Part shown: one piece after another, positions 14,780-16,707 of the stretch
How positions within the stretch are numbered: the stretch's first letter is position 1
Layout of the letters: each line of letters begins with the position of its first letter
Program-made: the position numbers and the translations under genes
DNA from: SXIZ01 sp040079795
GTDB taxonomy: Bacteria; Pseudomonadota; Gammaproteobacteria; Methylococcales; Methylomonadaceae
NCBI GenBank assembly: GCA_040079795.1
Contig: JBEBJQ010000087.1
Coordinates: 1-16,707, forward strand
DNA: 16,707 nucleotides
Direction of reading: 5' to 3'
The notes under the pieces: generated by a model
What the model was told of the DNA's origin: nothing
Databases searched by the model: none
The model's input: only the letters and a program-made list of their open reading frames with translations

Positions 14780-16313
14780 ATGCCATTTAAACAGTATATT
14801 TGCAGTGCCTCATTGATTGGTCTTTGCGGCTTTACTTCGTTGTGTTCGGCTGTGGATCATTACACCCTTCAGCCTGTGCCTTTTAGTGGTTTTCTTAACG
14901 ATAAGGGGCAAATTGCGGGAACGCAAAGCGTTGTTGGAAACAACGGTAATTCCAATACCCACGCCGTGCTCTGGGAAAATGGCACTGTAACCGATTTGGG
15001 GGCGCTAGGGACAGACATTAACGGCTACAGTCAAAGCAGTGCGGTTGCCATCAACGCAAATGGTCAAGTAATAGGAAATTCCACGGTCTATGATCAGCAT
15101 GGAAATGCCAAAGGACAACATGCCTTTATTTGGTCTAAGGGCATCATGACAGATTTAGGCGCATTGGGGACAGATACAGACGGTATAGGCAATAGTTCGG
15201 CTGTTGCGCTTAATGCTAGCGGACAAGTTGTGGGCAACAGCATTGTCTATAACAGTAACGGGTAACCCCCAAGAAGAGCATGTGTTTTTATGGAAAAACG
15301 GCCATCTAATTAATTTGGCTCCTGCCGGTGCTGAGTATGCTGATAGCAATGGCGTTCACAAGAGCTTGGCCGCTGGCATTAATGACAGCGGCCAAGTGTT
15401 ATTAAATAGTAATGTTTATTATCCTGAAATACCTTCTACACCTCCCGATTGTCTGCCGACTATTCGTTTTGAAAAAAGCCGACCTTTAGTTTGGCAGAAC
15501 GGTAAGCTAACCCAACTGGCCTCTAAAGAGATTTTTTTTAATGATCGCCAATCAATGTATGGGTTCCCCCCTTGTTATGCTCCCGTTAAGACCGTCGCGT
15601 TTGGTACAGCAACTTATATTAACAACAGTGGTATGATAGCGGGATCGGGGGCATTTCAAAAGGAAGCGGACGGGGCTGGATCTATTACTACCGTTCTCTG
15701 GCTGTCCGGTACGTCAATACAATTTAACCCGCGTAGGTTTTTTGATCATACTATCGGCGAAAAAGTCAATGCCCTCGGTCAGGTGGTAACACTATACTAT
15801 GGTATGCAACCTGGATTTAGTGGCGAGGTTACCCATTTACTTTCTACTAACGGCTCTTCATTTGAAGCGATCCCTGTTCCGGTTGGTTGGGGGCTTCATA
15901 ATAATACCATTGATATCAATAACAAAGGACAGGTAGTTGGATCAACAAACTCTACTGGACCCTTCTATCCTGCATTTAATTTAACCTATATTTACCAGGA
16001 TGGCATTGCTACTGACCTGAATACCCTAATTCCGGCAAATTCAGGATGGAAATTGAGTAGTGCGTATACCATTAATGAAGCAGGTCAAATTTTAGTAGCG
16101 GGTAATCTAGGCTACGCCTTGCTCACGCCGACTGTCCACGCCCCATGCGATGCCAACCAAGACGGCAAGATTAACAAGACCGACCTGTCCCTCATTTATG
16201 CCGCCAACCGTACTGCCAATCCTGCTTATGACATTGATGCCGATGGCTTGGTGACGATCAGGGATTTGCGTAAGTGCGTGTTGCAATGCAGCAAGGCAAA
16301 CTGTGAGCCTTAA
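14780..16313 (+). pseudogene. HAF-repeat secreted protein with C-terminal dockerin-like domain, one frameshift
   Basis: The gene has two overlapping frames, 14780-15265 and a frame ending at 16313. Removing one G from the GGG at 15260-15262 joins them into a single protein of about 510 residues. It begins with a signal peptide (about 1-24, ending LCSAVDH) and the start is marked by AGGGGG. Extracellular HAF repeats follow (HAVLWENGTVTDLGALG...SSAVAINANGQVIG, then HAFIWSKGIMTDLGALG..., then HVFLWKNGHLINL). The dockerin-like C-terminus has two EF-hand loops: DANQDGKINKTD (16149-16184) and DIDADGLVTIRD (16230-16265), both with the Asp/Asn-x-Asp-x-Asp-Gly pattern. Cys residues flank them (PCDANQ and KCVLQC...NC). 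The protein probably docks onto the cohesin protein encoded just upstream. The shift may be a real mutation or a sequencing error; if it is an error the gene is intact. Confidence 0.8.
14960..15438 (+). repeat. Tandem HAF repeats of 159 nt within the dockerin gene
   Basis: Repeat units start at the His codons at 14960, 15119 and 15279. The first spacing is 159 nt (53 residues) and the second is 160 nt. Units one and two are close at the protein level (TDLGALGTD and SSAVA[IL]NA[NS]GQV[IV]GNS are shared), and unit three has diverged. The one extra nucleotide in the second spacing independently locates the +1 frameshift. The end of the third unit is approximate. Confidence 0.7.
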
Positions 16314-16401
16314 TGGAGTGCATTCAAAGTAAGGGGAGGCTAAGCGGCCATTTTTAGTTTATTATTTTCAGCCAGAAACCAGGATGCCACTCTCGAAAGG
16401 T

Positions 16402-16623
16402 TTACTCCAATTCGGCTTTAATGACATGGAGGCGCACAACTCTAATAGGCTTTTTTGAGTCAAAGTAGGCTGCGTAAAACTTATTACCCATTATTAGGAG
16501 AAGCACCATGTCATTAACGCCCCAAAATTGGTGGTTTTTGGATCTTGCCAAAAGTTGCTTCAAATCAATAAAAATAAAGATTCCGCTCAAAACTGACTTT
16601 GGATAGACTATGATGCTCCCCAT
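16402..16623 (-). CDS. Small hypothetical protein
   Basis: This is an open frame of 73 residues, MGSIIVYPKSVLSGIFIFID through FYAAYFDSKKPIRVVRLHVI, ending in KAELE. The composition is protein-like and the C-terminal part has alternating hydrophobic strands, but no family is recognised. No Shine-Dalgarno is visible before the ATG, and an internal Met (residue 39) could also serve as a start. It converges with the dockerin gene. It could equally be the 3' piece of a decayed gene. Confidence 0.35.
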   Translation of the reverse strand: MGSIIVYPKSVLSGIFIFIDLKQLLARSKNHQFWGVNDMVLLLIMGNKFYAAYFDSKKPIRVVRLHVIKAELE

Positions 16624-16707
16624 AATTTAGACCAGCAGTTAAGATGGAAGGCCTTAACAACTGGCACCATAAAATATGGCAAATGTACGCAAAAATCATA
16701 CAAAAGA

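Noticed and set aside
16338..16355. GGC-TAAGCG-GCC followed by T-run as terminator after the dockerin gene
   Set aside because: The stem is only 3 bp and too weak to support a call.
16662..16680. TGGCAC resembling a sigma54 -24 element, relevant because PEP-CTERM genes are sometimes sigma54 dependent
   Set aside because: The matching GC of the -12 element is not at the required spacing.
1..16707. CRISPR array, rRNA or tRNA genes
   Set aside because: No regularly spaced direct repeats, no rRNA-like sequence and no cloverleaf with a T-loop signature were seen on either strand.

Overview
The window reads as chromosomal DNA of a gammaproteobacterium. The best anchor is a full-length MutS whose sequence and length closely follow the Escherichia coli protein. 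Other features fit an environmental, extracellular-matrix-forming bacterium. These are a PEP-CTERM (VPLPA-type) surface protein, non-cellulosomal cohesin and dockerin modules, an alkaline-phosphatase-D-like enzyme, a LytS/LytTR two-component pair and several palindromic intergenic repeats. A methanotroph-like lineage (Methylococcales) would fit, but that is an impression and not proven from the sequence.

Left part (1-4344): a small integral membrane protein (+), then three minus-strand genes. They encode a UhpC/GlpT-type organophosphate transporter, a TIGR04222-type membrane protein with a Cys/Gly/Ser-rich tail, and a secreted protein of unknown function. The gap 1930-2267 is GC-rich and full of inverted repeats and is probably a dispersed non-coding repeat. 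The gap 3970-4344 holds a palindrome and a candidate structured leader for the secreted protein.

Centre (4345-9238): a LytS-type sensor kinase and its LytTR response regulator overlap by 11 bp and are clearly one operon. A hairpin and a sigma70-like promoter follow, then mutS.

Scar region (9239-10857): the DNA-binding C-terminus of a LuxR-type regulator abuts a 5'-truncated IS3-family element. Its right end is followed by a palindromic repeat and about 360 bp of DNA with no recognisable gene. A minus-strand PhoD-like phosphatase (10858-12861) follows.

Right part (12862-16707): a palindromic dispersed repeat and a hairpin-rich stretch lead into the most interesting locus. The order is a decayed dockerin gene (13549-14001), an intact cohesin-domain protein with a PEP-CTERM-type anchor (14050-14679), and a HAF-repeat protein ending in a dockerin-like double EF-hand (14780-16313). 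This suggests a small surface-attached cohesin-dockerin pair: the cohesin protein would be sorted to the envelope by an exosortase encoded elsewhere, and the dockerin protein would dock onto it. The surviving dockerin gene carries a single +1 frameshift in an internal 159-nt repeat, and the upstream paralogue has lost half of its first calcium loop. A small minus-strand ORF of unknown function ends the window.
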